A stretch of 64,000 bases of DNA from G965230065 sp965230065. GTDB taxonomy: Bacteria > Bacteroidota > Bacteroidia > Cytophagales > Cyclobacteriaceae. The stretch is taken from the NCBI GenBank assembly GCA_965230065.1, contig OZ245942.1, positions 2,852,001 through 2,916,000 of the forward strand, read 5' to 3'. The notes under the pieces are model-generated. The model was given only the letters and a program-made list of their open reading frames with translations. It did not search any database and was not told where the DNA came from. Both the position numbers and the translations under genes were made by a program. Of this stretch, positions 43,706 through 52,357 are shown in pieces (within the stretch, counting starts at the first letter, position 1; each line of letters opens with the position of its first letter).

Positions 43706-44949
43706 AAGATAAAACGGTAAATACGAACCAATTGGCCGACCATTTTTTCAGGCACAGTTATGTCAAAATGGTCGCAGTGCTGGTACGCTACTTCGGATTG
43801 AAGCAAGTAGAAACTGCAGAAGATATCATCCAGGATACCCTGGTGGAGGCCATGGAAAAATGGAGTGTTTCGTCAATCCCGGATCATCCGGAAGCCTGGC
43901 TCATGGATGTGGCGAAGAAAAAAACCATCAACCTGTTGAGACGAAACCAAACATTTCAATTAAAAGTATCGCCCAATCTTCAAGATGAATTATTGTTCAA
44001 TAATGAGATCGAGCAAGACAGCGCGTTGCGGATGATTTTTGCCTGTTGCCATCCAGCGCTACCCACTGAATCACAAATAGCTCTGGCCTTAAAAACCCTG
44101 TGTGGGCTTAGCGTAGCTGAAATCGCCGATGGTTTATTGACGAATGAAGCAACCATAAACAAACGGCTCTATCGGGCAAGAAAAAGATTTAGAGAGGGGA
44201 TGATCCGATTCGATCTTCCTCAAAATCATGAACAGCCAGAGCGGTTAGACAATGTATTTACCATACTCTACCTGCTATTTAATGAAGGTTATTATTCATC
44301 GCATCATCGCAATACCATTCGAATGGATTTCTGCTTTGAAGCCATACGCCTCTTGAAACAAATCCTCGAATCATTCCCTGATTCAGCAAAAGGCAGAGGG
44401 CTTCTATCGCTGATGCTATTATCTGTTGCCCGCTTCGAGAGTCGGCTTGACGATAACGGAGCACTCATCATTCTTGCTGAGCAGGATAGATCTCTTTGGG
44501 ATAAAAACCTGATCTCCGAGGGAATAAATCTGCTACATCAAACCGCAACAGGCAAAAATATAAATACCTATCAATTGCAAGCCGGGATAGCCGCAGAACA
44601 CTGCCTGGCCAGGAGTTTTGAGGCAACAAATTGGGAAAGCATATATAGGCAATATATTATTTTGGATAAACTGGCCCATAATGAAGTTGTACGGTTCAAT
44701 AAGTGTATTGCTCAATTTTACGCCCATAAGAAAGAAGAAGCCCTGTCTGCAATACTACTCCTGGAGAATGAACCCTCCCTTAATGCAAACCCACATTTTT
44801 ATATAGCTGTAGGAGTGTTTTATGCTGAACTGCAACTATCAAAAAAAGCAATTTCGTATTTTGAAACTGCTTTGCAACTATCGAGATCAAAAAAGGAAAA
44901 AAAACTGATTGTAAAATTAATCGGTGAAAATTACCGTTCTTCCACGTAA
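43702..44949 (+). CDS. ECF42-type RNA polymerase sigma factor
   Basis: 415-aa extracytoplasmic-function sigma factor. Region 2 (about 10-80) includes AEDIIQDTLVEAMEKW and PEAWLMDVAKKKTINLLRRN; region 4 (about 110-165) includes LALKTLCGLSVAEIADGLLTNEATINKRLYRARKRFRE. A long C-terminal extension (about 180-410) with FTILYLLFNEGYYSS, LLSLMLLSVARFESR and helical repeats such as FYAELQLSKKAISYFETALQLS matches the TPR-like tail that replaces an anti-sigma factor in the ECF42 group. The start is TTG, coupled to the DGPF gene. Its 3' end overlaps the convergent SRPBCC gene by 19 bases. Confidence 0.92.
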   Translation: MKDKTVNTNQLADHFFRHSYVKMVAVLVRYFGLKQVETAEDIIQDTLVEAMEKWSVSSIPDHPEAWLMDVAKKKTINLLRRNQTFQLKVSPNLQDELLFNNEIEQDSALRMIFACCHPALPTESQIALALKTLCGLSVAEIADGLLTNEATINKRLYRARKRFREGMIRFDLPQNHEQPERLDNVFTILYLLFNEGYYSSHHRNTIRMDFCFEAIRLLKQILESFPDSAKGRGLLSLMLLSVARFESRLDDNGALIILAEQDRSLWDKNLISEGINLLHQTATGKNINTYQLQAGIAAEHCLARSFEATNWESIYRQYIILDKLAHNEVVRFNKCIAQFYAHKKEEALSAILLLENEPSLNANPHFYIAVGVFYAELQLSKKAISYFETALQLSRSKKEKKLIVKLIGENYRSST

Positions 44950-45422
44950 GCCTTCAGTCCTTCTACATATTGTGGTGGTGCCTTTTTAAACTGTGAGCGA
45001 ATGAAAAGTACATCCATTATTTTTCCCAATGGCCCAAACTTTAATTTGTAAGAAAATGAAAAGGTGACCAATGTATATTGTCCTCTGCTTTCCAGCACAA
45101 AGCGCCCTTTCATAAAATGATGTGGCGGGAGCATTTTCCCTCCTGTCACTTCGATTGTAATAGATTTACCCTCTTCCCATTCAGTTATTACCTCGTCCAT
45201 AGCACCCATAGGCAGTAAGTCACAATGGCGTTTTGCACCAATTCCATTCTGGTTGGGCGTAGTCATAAACGAGTTTTTTATGAGTGGATGGAACTCCCGA
45301 ACTTTTCCCGGAAACTTTAATACTTCCCACACCTCATTTTGAGTGGCTTCAATCCCAATATCCGATGTCAGCGTGGTAATTCCATTACTTGAGGTTATTT
45401 TCACTTCCTTATTCATATACAT
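44931..45422 (-). CDS. SRPBCC-family protein (polyketide cyclase/dehydrase-like)
   Basis: 163-aa START/Bet v 1-like protein that probably binds a hydrophobic ligand. The N-terminal strand-helix pattern IGIEATQNEVWEVLKFPGKVREFHPLIKNS and the middle strands GAKRHCDLLPMGAMDEVITEWEEGKSITIEV match the Polyketide_cyc2 group. The C-terminal helix starts at PLGKIMDVLFIRSQF. It is convergent with and overlaps the sigma factor gene, and the Crp/Fnr gene starts divergently 203 bases away. Antisense interaction at the overlap is possible. Function unknown. Confidence 0.88.
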   Translation of the reverse strand: MYMNKEVKITSSNGITTLTSDIGIEATQNEVWEVLKFPGKVREFHPLIKNSFMTTPNQNGIGAKRHCDLLPMGAMDEVITEWEEGKSITIEVTGGKMLPPHHFMKGRFVLESRGQYTLVTFSFSYKLKFGPLGKIMDVLFIRSQFKKAPPQYVEGLKAYVEER

Positions 45423-45625
45423 GCAGGCTTTTAAAAATGATACTTGATAAAAAGAGTTTTTTAATCATAATTTTCTCTTCTTAACTTATTGTCAAATTAA
45501 AAGAAGGAATTAGGACAGTTGAGGGATAAAATTTTGTGGCTAGCCAATTATGATGTTATGTTGTTACTTAAAGGTGCAGGACAATACTGGTATTTTAGTA
45601 GACATTAAAAGTTGAAAACAAAGCT

Positions 45626-46198
45626 TTGAACCATAACCTAACAGACTATTTTAGCAAGTTTGTAAGCCTGACTCCAGAAGAAACAGGCTTTATCAGAGAT
45701 AATATTCCGGTTCAAAAGATGGGAAAAGATGCATTCCTATTAAAACAAGGAGAGGTTTCTAAAGCGTTCTATTTCATCATTAAAGGTTGTGTACGGTTAT
45801 ATTATGTTGTGGATGGGGAGGAAAAAACAGCCTTTTTCTATATGGAAAATGAGTTTGTCAGTTCTTATGAGAGCTTTACCAGGCAAGTTCCTGCCAGCCA
45901 TAATTTACAATGTATAGAAACTTGTGAGCTCGCCGTCATTTCATTTGAAAATGCGCATCTTCTGCTCAAGCGTTATCCAAAATTTGAGTTTTTAGCCCGG
46001 ATGATGATGGAAGAGGAATTAATGGTTTATCAGGATATCATTGCCTCTTTTATTACCCTAACCCCATCGCAACGGTATTTGAAATTATGCGAAAAAAAAC
46101 CAGCATTATTACAAAGAATTCCTCAATATCATTTGGCTTCTTTTTTGGGAGTGCGACCAGAATCATTGAGCAGAATTCGAAAAAGGCTGGCAAAATGA
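45626..46198 (+). CDS. Crp/Fnr-family transcriptional regulator
   Basis: 190-aa regulator, starting with TTG at 45626. The cyclic-nucleotide-binding-like beta roll is at about 15-110 (FLLKQGEVSKAFYFIIKGCVRLYYVVDGEEKTAFFYMENEFVSSYESF), but the phosphate-binding signature of true cAMP binders is lacking. The C-terminal helix-turn-helix is short (YLKLCEKKPALLQRIPQYHLASFLGVRPESLSRIRKRL). Such Bacteroidota regulators often control nearby small membrane proteins; here a DUF2834 gene follows. The 200-base gap before it has no clear feature. Confidence 0.9.
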   Translation: MNHNLTDYFSKFVSLTPEETGFIRDNIPVQKMGKDAFLLKQGEVSKAFYFIIKGCVRLYYVVDGEEKTAFFYMENEFVSSYESFTRQVPASHNLQCIETCELAVISFENAHLLLKRYPKFEFLARMMMEEELMVYQDIIASFITLTPSQRYLKLCEKKPALLQRIPQYHLASFLGVRPESLSRIRKRLAK

Positions 46199-46309
46199 GT
46201 GCTTTCTTAACTTAAGTCAACGTATTGTACAATGCCTCAATCTTATTTTTGAAAAGCTAAACTTGATACTTCATCAAGAACTTACAGAAAAAATACGAAA
46301 AGCAAAAAT

Positions 46310-46645
46310 ATGAAAAGGCTCTACTTAATATTGATGATTGTTGGCTTTATTCTGCCCAATATTTTTGTTGCAAAAGTATCGGTTGAAACAGGAAATATTT
46401 TGCTCTATACAGATTTGGCGACAACGTTGCAGCAAATGTTTGCAAATGATGTAGCAACGGCATTTATCATCGATCTGCTGTTTATCGTTGTTTTGTTCAT
46501 GGGTTGGTCATTTCGAGAAGCTAAAAAGCACAAAATGAACAACATATGGCTGATATGGTTGTTTACTTTTGCCTTTGGTATTGCAAGTGGTTTACCCTTA
46601 TTTTTGTACCTGAGGGAGAAAAAGAATACAGCAAACAAAAACTAG
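46310..46645 (+). CDS. DUF2834 small membrane protein
   Basis: 111-aa integral membrane protein with three hydrophobic helices: LYLILMIVGFILPNIFVA, TAFIIDLLFIVVLFMGW and IWLIWLFTFAFGIASGLPLFLYL. The asparagine after the proline in the first helix, the FANDVATAF loop, and the D in the second helix follow the DUF2834 pattern. Function unknown. It lies downstream of the Crp/Fnr gene and may be its target. Confidence 0.8.
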   Translation: MKRLYLILMIVGFILPNIFVAKVSVETGNILLYTDLATTLQQMFANDVATAFIIDLLFIVVLFMGWSFREAKKHKMNNIWLIWLFTFAFGIASGLPLFLYLREKKNTANKN

Positions 46646-46719
46646 GTATAGCTCTTTCATGCTTTATGGGAAGGCAAAGCTCCATGCAAACTTTTGCAAT
46701 TATCACTAATAGCTGTTGC

Positions 46720-48066
46720 CTACTCCAACCCCGAAAGATCAAAAGTATTCATAAAGGCAGTAGTAAACTTACCGGCACGGAATTGTTTGTCGTCCATCAG
46801 CTTGATGTGAAAAGGGATGGTAGTTTTTATACCTTCTATCACAAACTCTTCCAGGGCACGTTTCATACGCACGAGGGCTTCTTCCCGGGTTTGTCCGCTC
46901 ACAATTACCTTGGCAATCATTGAGTCGTAGTTTGGGGGGATGGTATAGCCACCGTACACGTGGGTATCTACCCGCACGCCATGTCCGCCGGGAATGTGCA
47001 GGTTGGTGATTTTGCCGGGGCTGGGGCGAAAGTCTTTGGCCGGGTCTTCGGCATTGATACGGCATTCTATGGCATGCTTTTCCGGATAATAATTCTTACC
47101 AGATATTTTTACACCGGCCGCCACTTTAATCTGTTCTTTGATGAGGTCGTATTTGGTAACTTCTTCGGTAATGGGATGCTCTACCTGAATGCGGGTGTTC
47201 ATCTCCATAAAGTAGAAGTTTTTGTGTTTATCAACCAAAAACTCAATAGTGCCTGCACCTTCATAATTGATGTAAGAAGCCCCTTTGATGGCAGCATTGC
47301 CCATTTTTTCACGCAATGTTTTATCCATAAACGGGGAAGGGGTTTCTTCTACCAGCTTTTGGTGGCGGCGCTGAATACTACAATCCCGTTCAGAGAGGTG
47401 GCATACCTTTCCGTGCTGGTCACCCACTACCTGAATTTCTATATGCCGGGGCTCTTCTATGTATTTTTCCATGTACAAACGCCCGTCGTTGAATGCCGCT
47501 TCTGCCTCCTGCCGGGCGCTGTCCCAGGCTTTTTTAAATTCACCCTCGTTTTTCACGATGCGCATCCCTTTGCCACCACCTCCCGAAGTAGCCTTCAAAA
47601 TCACAGGATATTTTATTTCTTTCGCCAGGGTCATGCCTTCCTCCACGCTCTCAAGCAGCCCTTCAGATCCCGGAACAGTGGGTACGCCGGCCTCTTTCAT
47701 GGTGGCTTTGGCGGTGGCTTTGTCACCCATTTTGGCAATCATCTCCGGGGATGCCCCGATGAATTTGATGTTAGACTCCTGGCAAATTCTGGAAAACTCT
47801 GCATTTTCTGACAGAAAGCCGTACCCCGGATGGATGGCATCGGCATTGGTAATTTCAGCCGCGGCAATAATATTTGGGATATTCAGGTAAGAAGACCGGC
47901 TGGGCGGAGGGCCAATGCATACGGCCTCGTCGGCAAATCGCACGTGTAAACTGTCACGATCGGCGGTAGAATACACGGACACAGTAGGAATACCCATTTC
48001 CTTACAAGTACGAATTACGCGCAATGCAATCTCGCCCCGGTTAGCGATAAGGATTTTTTTAAACAA
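46720..48066 (-). CDS. accC: Acetyl-CoA carboxylase, biotin carboxylase subunit
   Basis: 448-aa ATP-grasp enzyme carboxylating the biotin of AccB, first step of fatty-acid synthesis. Visible are the N-terminal FKKILIANRGEIALRVIRTC, the Gly-rich ATP loop S-G-G-G-G-K-G-M (161-168), the E-R-D-C-S-I-Q-R-R-H-Q-K segment and MEMNTRIQVEHPITE with catalytic residues near the C-terminal side. The length is normal. It is the last gene of the yceD-rpmF-plsX-fabH-efp-accB-accC cluster and follows accB by 68 bases. Confidence 0.97.
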   Translation of the reverse strand: MFKKILIANRGEIALRVIRTCKEMGIPTVSVYSTADRDSLHVRFADEAVCIGPPPSRSSYLNIPNIIAAAEITNADAIHPGYGFLSENAEFSRICQESNIKFIGASPEMIAKMGDKATAKATMKEAGVPTVPGSEGLLESVEEGMTLAKEIKYPVILKATSGGGGKGMRIVKNEGEFKKAWDSARQEAEAAFNDGRLYMEKYIEEPRHIEIQVVGDQHGKVCHLSERDCSIQRRHQKLVEETPSPFMDKTLREKMGNAAIKGASYINYEGAGTIEFLVDKHKNFYFMEMNTRIQVEHPITEEVTKYDLIKEQIKVAAGVKISGKNYYPEKHAIECRINAEDPAKDFRPSPGKITNLHIPGGHGVRVDTHVYGGYTIPPNYDSMIAKVIVSGQTREEALVRMKRALEEFVIEGIKTTIPFHIKLMDDKQFRAGKFTTAFMNTFDLSGLE

Positions 48067-48134
48067 AGCTTTGGTGGTTGAAAGTGAACAAGAATATATA
48101 GCGTATTTATGCTATTTAATTGCAATATTGGCAA

Positions 48135-48653
48135 TTATGATGGGTCTACCATAAACAAAGGCTGGTCAAACTCTACCGGTGAGGCATCTTCTGCCAGTAC
48201 TTTAATCACAGTGCCAGAAACTTCAGATTCAATTTCGTTGAAAAGCTTCATGGCTTCTACCATGCACACGGTTTGGCCTGCACTTACTTTGTCGCCTACT
48301 TCTACAAAAGGTTTTGCATCAGGATTAGAGGAGCGGTAAAAAGTACCAATCATAGGCGATTTGATAGGCACTCCCTTGGGTTCATTATCCTGGCTTTGGT
48401 TGCTGCCCTGATTACCCTGTTGTGTAGGATCTGCATTGGGGGCGTCTTGCTTAGAAGGGTAACCAACGGCATTGATCATACCTGTGGAGTCGTGTGGCAT
48501 AGCAAGCGTAGAATGTACTTTGCCAGAGGTAACAATTTTGTCACCTACCCTTTTCTTTACTTTCAGCTTGATTTCTTCGGTTTCTATGCTTACTGCTTCC
48601 AGACCTGATTTGGCAATAAAGTCTAAAAGCTCCTGAATATCTTTTGCTTTCAT
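48135..48653 (-). CDS. accB: Acetyl-CoA carboxylase, biotin carboxyl carrier protein
   Basis: 172-aa biotin carrier, starting at the ATG at 48653 (MKAKDIQELLDFIAKSGLE, the standard N-terminus); 12 upstream codons are probably not translated. The flexible Pro/Gln/Asn linker is at about 65-95. The biotinyl domain has the motif V-E-A-M-K136-L, with the lysine biotinylated by BirA. It pairs with AccC encoded just downstream. Confidence 0.96.
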   Translation of the reverse strand: MKAKDIQELLDFIAKSGLEAVSIETEEIKLKVKKRVGDKIVTSGKVHSTLAMPHDSTGMINAVGYPSKQDAPNADPTQQGNQGSNQSQDNEPKGVPIKSPMIGTFYRSSNPDAKPFVEVGDKVSAGQTVCMVEAMKLFNEIESEVSGTVIKVLAEDASPVEFDQPLFMVDPS

Positions 48654-48774
48654 GGGTGAATTGTGGTTTTTATGTAGTTGCCCTTTCAATTTTCTTACTA
48701 GAATAAAGCAGCCACAAAATAGTAAAATTATCTAAAAAATAACCAGTACGGCCAATTGATTGTGGGTGTTTTGT

Positions 48775-49338
48775 TTATTTCACGCGTTCCACATAAGACT
48801 TTGTGCCCGTATCTACTTTGATTTTGGTATCCTGGTCTACAAACAGGGGAACTTGAACAACAGCCCCGGACTCCAGCGTAGCGGGTTTGGTAGCATTGGT
48901 AGCTGTATCGCCTTTTACACCTGGTTCTGTATAAGTTACGACCATTTCTACAAACTGCGGCAATTCGCATCCCAGGATTGTTTCGGTTTCGTCATGCACA
49001 ATAACCTCAACTTCCTGCCCGTCTTTCAAAAACTCAGGTGCATCTATTTGATTTTCCGGAATATTTACCTGCTCGAAGGTATTACTATCCATAAAGTGGT
49101 AGCCCAGGTCGTCTTTATAAAGATACTGATGGGGCCTGCGCTCTACCCGGGCTGTGGTGATTTTTACGCCTGCATTAAACGTGTTTTCTACTACTTTTCC
49201 AGAAGTAAGGCTTTTTAATTTTGTTCTTACAAAAGCACCGCCTTTACCGGGCTTTACATGCTGGAACTCAACAATGGTGTAAATATCATTGTTATATTCC
49301 ATGCACAATCCATTTCTAAAATCTGCTGTAGTTGCCAT
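48775..49338 (-). CDS. efp: Translation elongation factor P
   Basis: 187-aa three-domain protein that relieves ribosome stalling at polyproline stretches. The KOW-like domain carries H-V-K-P-G-K32-G-G-A, K32 being the tip residue that is often modified. OB domains follow (VERRPHQYLYKDDLGYHFMD, then GDTATNATKPATLESGAVVQVPLFVDQDTKIKVDTGTKSYVER). It sits between fabH and accB in the cluster. Confidence 0.97.
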   Translation of the reverse strand: MATTADFRNGLCMEYNNDIYTIVEFQHVKPGKGGAFVRTKLKSLTSGKVVENTFNAGVKITTARVERRPHQYLYKDDLGYHFMDSNTFEQVNIPENQIDAPEFLKDGQEVEVIVHDETETILGCELPQFVEMVVTYTEPGVKGDTATNATKPATLESGAVVQVPLFVDQDTKIKVDTGTKSYVERVK

Positions 49339-49368
49339 TCATTTCTACGTTAGAAAAATGCTAAAATA

Positions 49369-50370
49369 TTATTTTCCGTCGTACCCCCATTTGAGGTATA
49401 CGGCACCCCAGGTAAATCCTCCACCAAAAGCTGCCAGCACGAGGTTATCGCCTTTTTTTAGTTGTGGTTCGTACTCCCACAAGCAAAGCGGAATGGTACC
49501 GCTGGTGGTATTACCATATTTATGAATATTTATCATCACCTTGTCTTTGCTGATGCCCATTCTTTCGGCAGTAGCATCTATGATGCGTTTATTTGCCTGA
49601 TGGGGTGCGAGCCAGTCGATATCATCGGCAGTCAGGTTATTGCGTTCCATGATTTTGGCAGCCACATCGGCCATGTAAGTAACCGCAAACTTAAATACAG
49701 ACGCTCCTTCCTGGTAAATAAAATGCTCCTTGGCTTCAATAGTTTCGGGTGAAGCAGGCCGGCGGCTTCCACCTGCCTTCAGGTTCAAATACTGGGCTCC
49801 TGCGCCATCAGACCGCAAGAAAGAATCTACGATGCCCACCGGTTCAGAGGTAGGTTCTAACAGTACAGCCCCTGCACCATCGCCAAATATGATGCAGGTA
49901 GAACGATCCTGATAATCAACGATAGACGACATTTTGTCGGCCCCTATTATGAGTACTTTTTTGTGAATGCCCGATTCTATGAACTGAGCGCCTGTAGTAA
50001 GTGCATACAAAAAGCCTGAGCAGGCTGCCTGCAAATCGAACCCGTAAGCATTTTTTGCGCCAACATTATGACCAATAATGGTGGCCGTGGAAGGAAAAAT
50101 CATATCAGGCGTGCTGGTAGCACAGATGATCAGGTCAATATCTGAGGGATCGGTGTTGGTTTTCTCAAGTAAGGTTTTTACCGCCTCGGTAGCCATTACT
50201 GAAGTACCCTGTTCTTTTCCCTTTAAGATGCGCCGCTCTTTGATACCGGTACGGGTGGTGATCCACTCGTCGTTGGTATCCACCATGGTTTCCAGTTCTT
50301 TATTTGTAAGGACATATTCTGGCACATAACCATGCACGCCCTTTATCACTGCTCTGAATTTTTTGTCCAT
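49369..50370 (-). CDS. fabH: 3-oxoacyl-ACP synthase III
   Basis: 333-aa condensing enzyme that starts fatty-acid chains from acyl-CoA and malonyl-ACP. The catalytic triad is C117 (QAACSGFLYAL), His in LAPHQANKRI and Asn in KYGNTTSGTIPL. The N-terminal TNDEWITTRTGIKERR segment is standard. In Bacteroidota, FabH often accepts branched or propionyl primers; this cannot be judged here. It is 39 bases after plsX. Confidence 0.97.
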   Translation of the reverse strand: MDKKFRAVIKGVHGYVPEYVLTNKELETMVDTNDEWITTRTGIKERRILKGKEQGTSVMATEAVKTLLEKTNTDPSDIDLIICATSTPDMIFPSTATIIGHNVGAKNAYGFDLQAACSGFLYALTTGAQFIESGIHKKVLIIGADKMSSIVDYQDRSTCIIFGDGAGAVLLEPTSEPVGIVDSFLRSDGAGAQYLNLKAGGSRRPASPETIEAKEHFIYQEGASVFKFAVTYMADVAAKIMERNNLTADDIDWLAPHQANKRIIDATAERMGISKDKVMINIHKYGNTTSGTIPLCLWEYEPQLKKGDNLVLAAFGGGFTWGAVYLKWGYDGK

Positions 50371-50409
50371 TTTATTATGTTTTGGAAAGAAACGCGTTGG
50401 ACTTTTTTA

Positions 50410-51354
50410 TCAGTTACTGTCCAATACATCCTTGATTTTAAGGTGTACGTTGGTCTCTGCCATTTTTTTCGCTAGTAACAACATACTCCTGATGGCCTGT
50501 CCGCTGGATACGCCATGTCCAATGACCACGTTGCCATTAACGCCGAGAATAGGACTGCCGCCAATGGCTTCGTAATTGAAGTTATCAAAAAACGGATCGG
50601 AAAAACCTCTCTTTTTCAAGAGGTCATAAATACTTTCAGCCATTTTTAACACTACATTTCCAATGTAGCCGTTGCAAACCATTACATCTGATTTATCACT
50701 GAAAAGGTCACGTCCTTCAATATTGCCGATAAAGTTGATTTTCTTATCTTCCTTAAAAAGTTGGTAAGCAGCCTGGGTATTTACCGTACCTTTTTGTTCT
50801 TCTTCCCCCAGGTTAATGAGGGCGACCTTGGGGTTTTCATAGCCCAGCACATGTTTGGCATAAATAGAACCTATTTCTCCAAACTGCACCAGCACCTCGG
50901 GTTTGCAATCGGCATTGGCACCCACATCCAGGATGACGCCGAAATCCCCGTTTTCCCGGGGGGCAAAGCTTGCCAGGGCAGGGCGAATGATTCCTTCAAA
51001 AGGCTTGATACTGAACATTGCACCTACATGCATTGCACCGGTATTCCCCGCACTGCAAAAAGCATTTACCTGCTGGCCTTTCAATAATTTGTACCCAACA
51101 GAAATACTTGAATCCGGTTTTTGGGAAAAAGCCTTTGTAGGGTGTTCGTCCATGCCTATGACCTCACCGGCATGTATGATTTCTACGAAAGCGCGGTCAA
51201 CCTCATGCTCGTCCAAAAGCTCACTGATTATCTTTTGATCTCCTACCAGAACGATTTTATCATCTTCTGTAAGATCGTCAATAACCAACTTCACTCCTTC
51301 AATTGTAGACTGGGGCGCAAAGTCCCCACCCATTGCATCCAGTGCAATTCTCAT
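50410..51354 (-). CDS. plsX: Phosphate acyltransferase PlsX
   Basis: 314-aa enzyme converting acyl-ACP to acyl-phosphate for phospholipid synthesis. The N-terminus M-R-I-A-L-D-A-M-G-G-D and later VFCSAGNTGA-like block (AFCSAGNTGAMHVGAMF), NIEGRDLF and DVMVCNGYIGNVVLKMAES are diagnostic. It starts one base after rpmF, so the two are translationally linked. Confidence 0.97.
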   Translation of the reverse strand: MRIALDAMGGDFAPQSTIEGVKLVIDDLTEDDKIVLVGDQKIISELLDEHEVDRAFVEIIHAGEVIGMDEHPTKAFSQKPDSSISVGYKLLKGQQVNAFCSAGNTGAMHVGAMFSIKPFEGIIRPALASFAPRENGDFGVILDVGANADCKPEVLVQFGEIGSIYAKHVLGYENPKVALINLGEEEQKGTVNTQAAYQLFKEDKKINFIGNIEGRDLFSDKSDVMVCNGYIGNVVLKMAESIYDLLKKRGFSDPFFDNFNYEAIGGSPILGVNGNVVIGHGVSSGQAIRSMLLLAKKMAETNVHLKIKDVLDSN

Positions 51355-51355
51355 A

Positions 51356-51550
51356 TTATTCTGCTAAGGCTTCTTTCTCCATAACTACCTGGCCTTTGTA
51401 GTAAAGTTTTCCATCGTACCAGTGTGCACGATGATACAGGTGAGGTTCACCGGTGGTAGGGCAAGTAGCTATGTTTTTCGCCTTCAGTTTATAATGTGTC
51501 CTTCTTTTGTCACGCCGTGTTCTGGAAATTTTTCTCTTAGGATGCGCCAT
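51356..51550 (-). CDS. rpmF: Ribosomal protein bL32
   Basis: 64-aa 50S subunit protein, with the typical start AHPKRKISRTRRDKRRTHYK and the middle CPTTGEPHLYHR; only one Cys of the usual zinc set is present (C50S zinc-less form common in Bacteroidota). It lies between yceD and plsX, the conserved arrangement. Confidence 0.95.
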   Translation of the reverse strand: MAHPKRKISRTRRDKRRTHYKLKAKNIATCPTTGEPHLYHRAHWYDGKLYYKGQVVMEKEALAE

Positions 51551-51572
51551 TGCTTGTTAAATATTTAAAATT

Positions 51573-52112
51573 TTAATTATCTCTTAACTTTTTTAATGCT
51601 TCCCACCGGGGATCTGTTTCCTCCGGCTTGTTTTGTTGTTCGGTATCTTTTGTAGTAGAAAAAACAACACTTCCTTTAGTAAAAGGCAAATCATCTTCAT
51701 CCGTACGAAATTTCGGATGAATCTTTTTCATGGGTATTGCCAGGCCAATAAACTCATAAATATATTGTGCCACATTAATTTTTTGGGTATTTCTGGTAAT
51801 GATGACAATTTCATCGGTCAGTTCTTTTTCTTCCTCCCCATACTGGTATAACATAACTTCCTGAATATGTAAAGGATGTTCAAATTCTTCCAGACTTCTG
51901 TCACACACCAGAGTGACCGTACCCGTAATTTCAAAATCAACTTTAATCAGGCGTGGTTGCTTGTCTAAAGTTACCGTAACCTGCAAATTCCCTTTATCTA
52001 TAAGACTGTGCTCAAAATGTTCAAAAAAGTCGGCATCAACGGCAAACTGATATTGGTGTGTTTTATCACTTAGTTTATATATATCAATATCAAACGCTCG
52101 TAATTGCTTCAC
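51573..52112 (-). CDS. YceD-family (DUF177) 23S rRNA accumulation protein
   Basis: About 179 aa, first gene of the fatty-acid cluster. I place the start at the GTG at 52112 (VKQLRAFDIDIYKL), because a TTG at 52142 lies inside the candidate -7 box. The conserved D-F-E-I-T-G-T-V-T-L-V-C-D-R-S-L strand pattern with a single Cys, and the acidic segments near VIITR and FRTDEDDLPFTKGSV, fit DUF177. The family assists 23S rRNA maturation and is almost always next to rpmF. Confidence 0.88.
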   Translation of the reverse strand: MKQLRAFDIDIYKLSDKTHQYQFAVDADFFEHFEHSLIDKGNLQVTVTLDKQPRLIKVDFEITGTVTLVCDRSLEEFEHPLHIQEVMLYQYGEEEKELTDEIVIITRNTQKINVAQYIYEFIGLAIPMKKIHPKFRTDEDDLPFTKGSVVFSTTKDTEQQNKPEETDPRWEALKKLRDN

Positions 52113-52139
52113 GGCCTCAGTCTTATTTTTTTGAGTTTG

Positions 52140-52147
52140 CAAATTTA
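52140..52147 (-). promoter_or_regulatory. Candidate -7 box of the yceD-rpmF-plsX-fabH-efp-acc cluster
   Basis: Minus-strand taaatttg fits TAnnTTTG exactly and lies 28 bases before the GTG start of yceD. No convincing -33 TTG at normal spacing. It decides against the upstream TTG as the start codon. Confidence 0.45.
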
Positions 52148-52357
52148 AAGATATAATTTCAATAATTAAAAGAATCTGACGGTATTCGGAATTACTGTGT
52201 TTTATTATCCCCTTTTGTCGGGTATAATACTACTTTATGAAGTAAAATCTTGCAAGTGCTGGATTTTATTGGAAAATTTACTATATAGGATGGATATAAT
52301 GTATACTAAAAGTTTTTTTTCCCGTTTACTCTGTTGTTTATGCATATAGAGTATATT

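Noticed and set aside
46960..47811. 283-codon open frame on the plus strand
   Set aside because: Antisense of accC, which is unmistakable on the minus strand.
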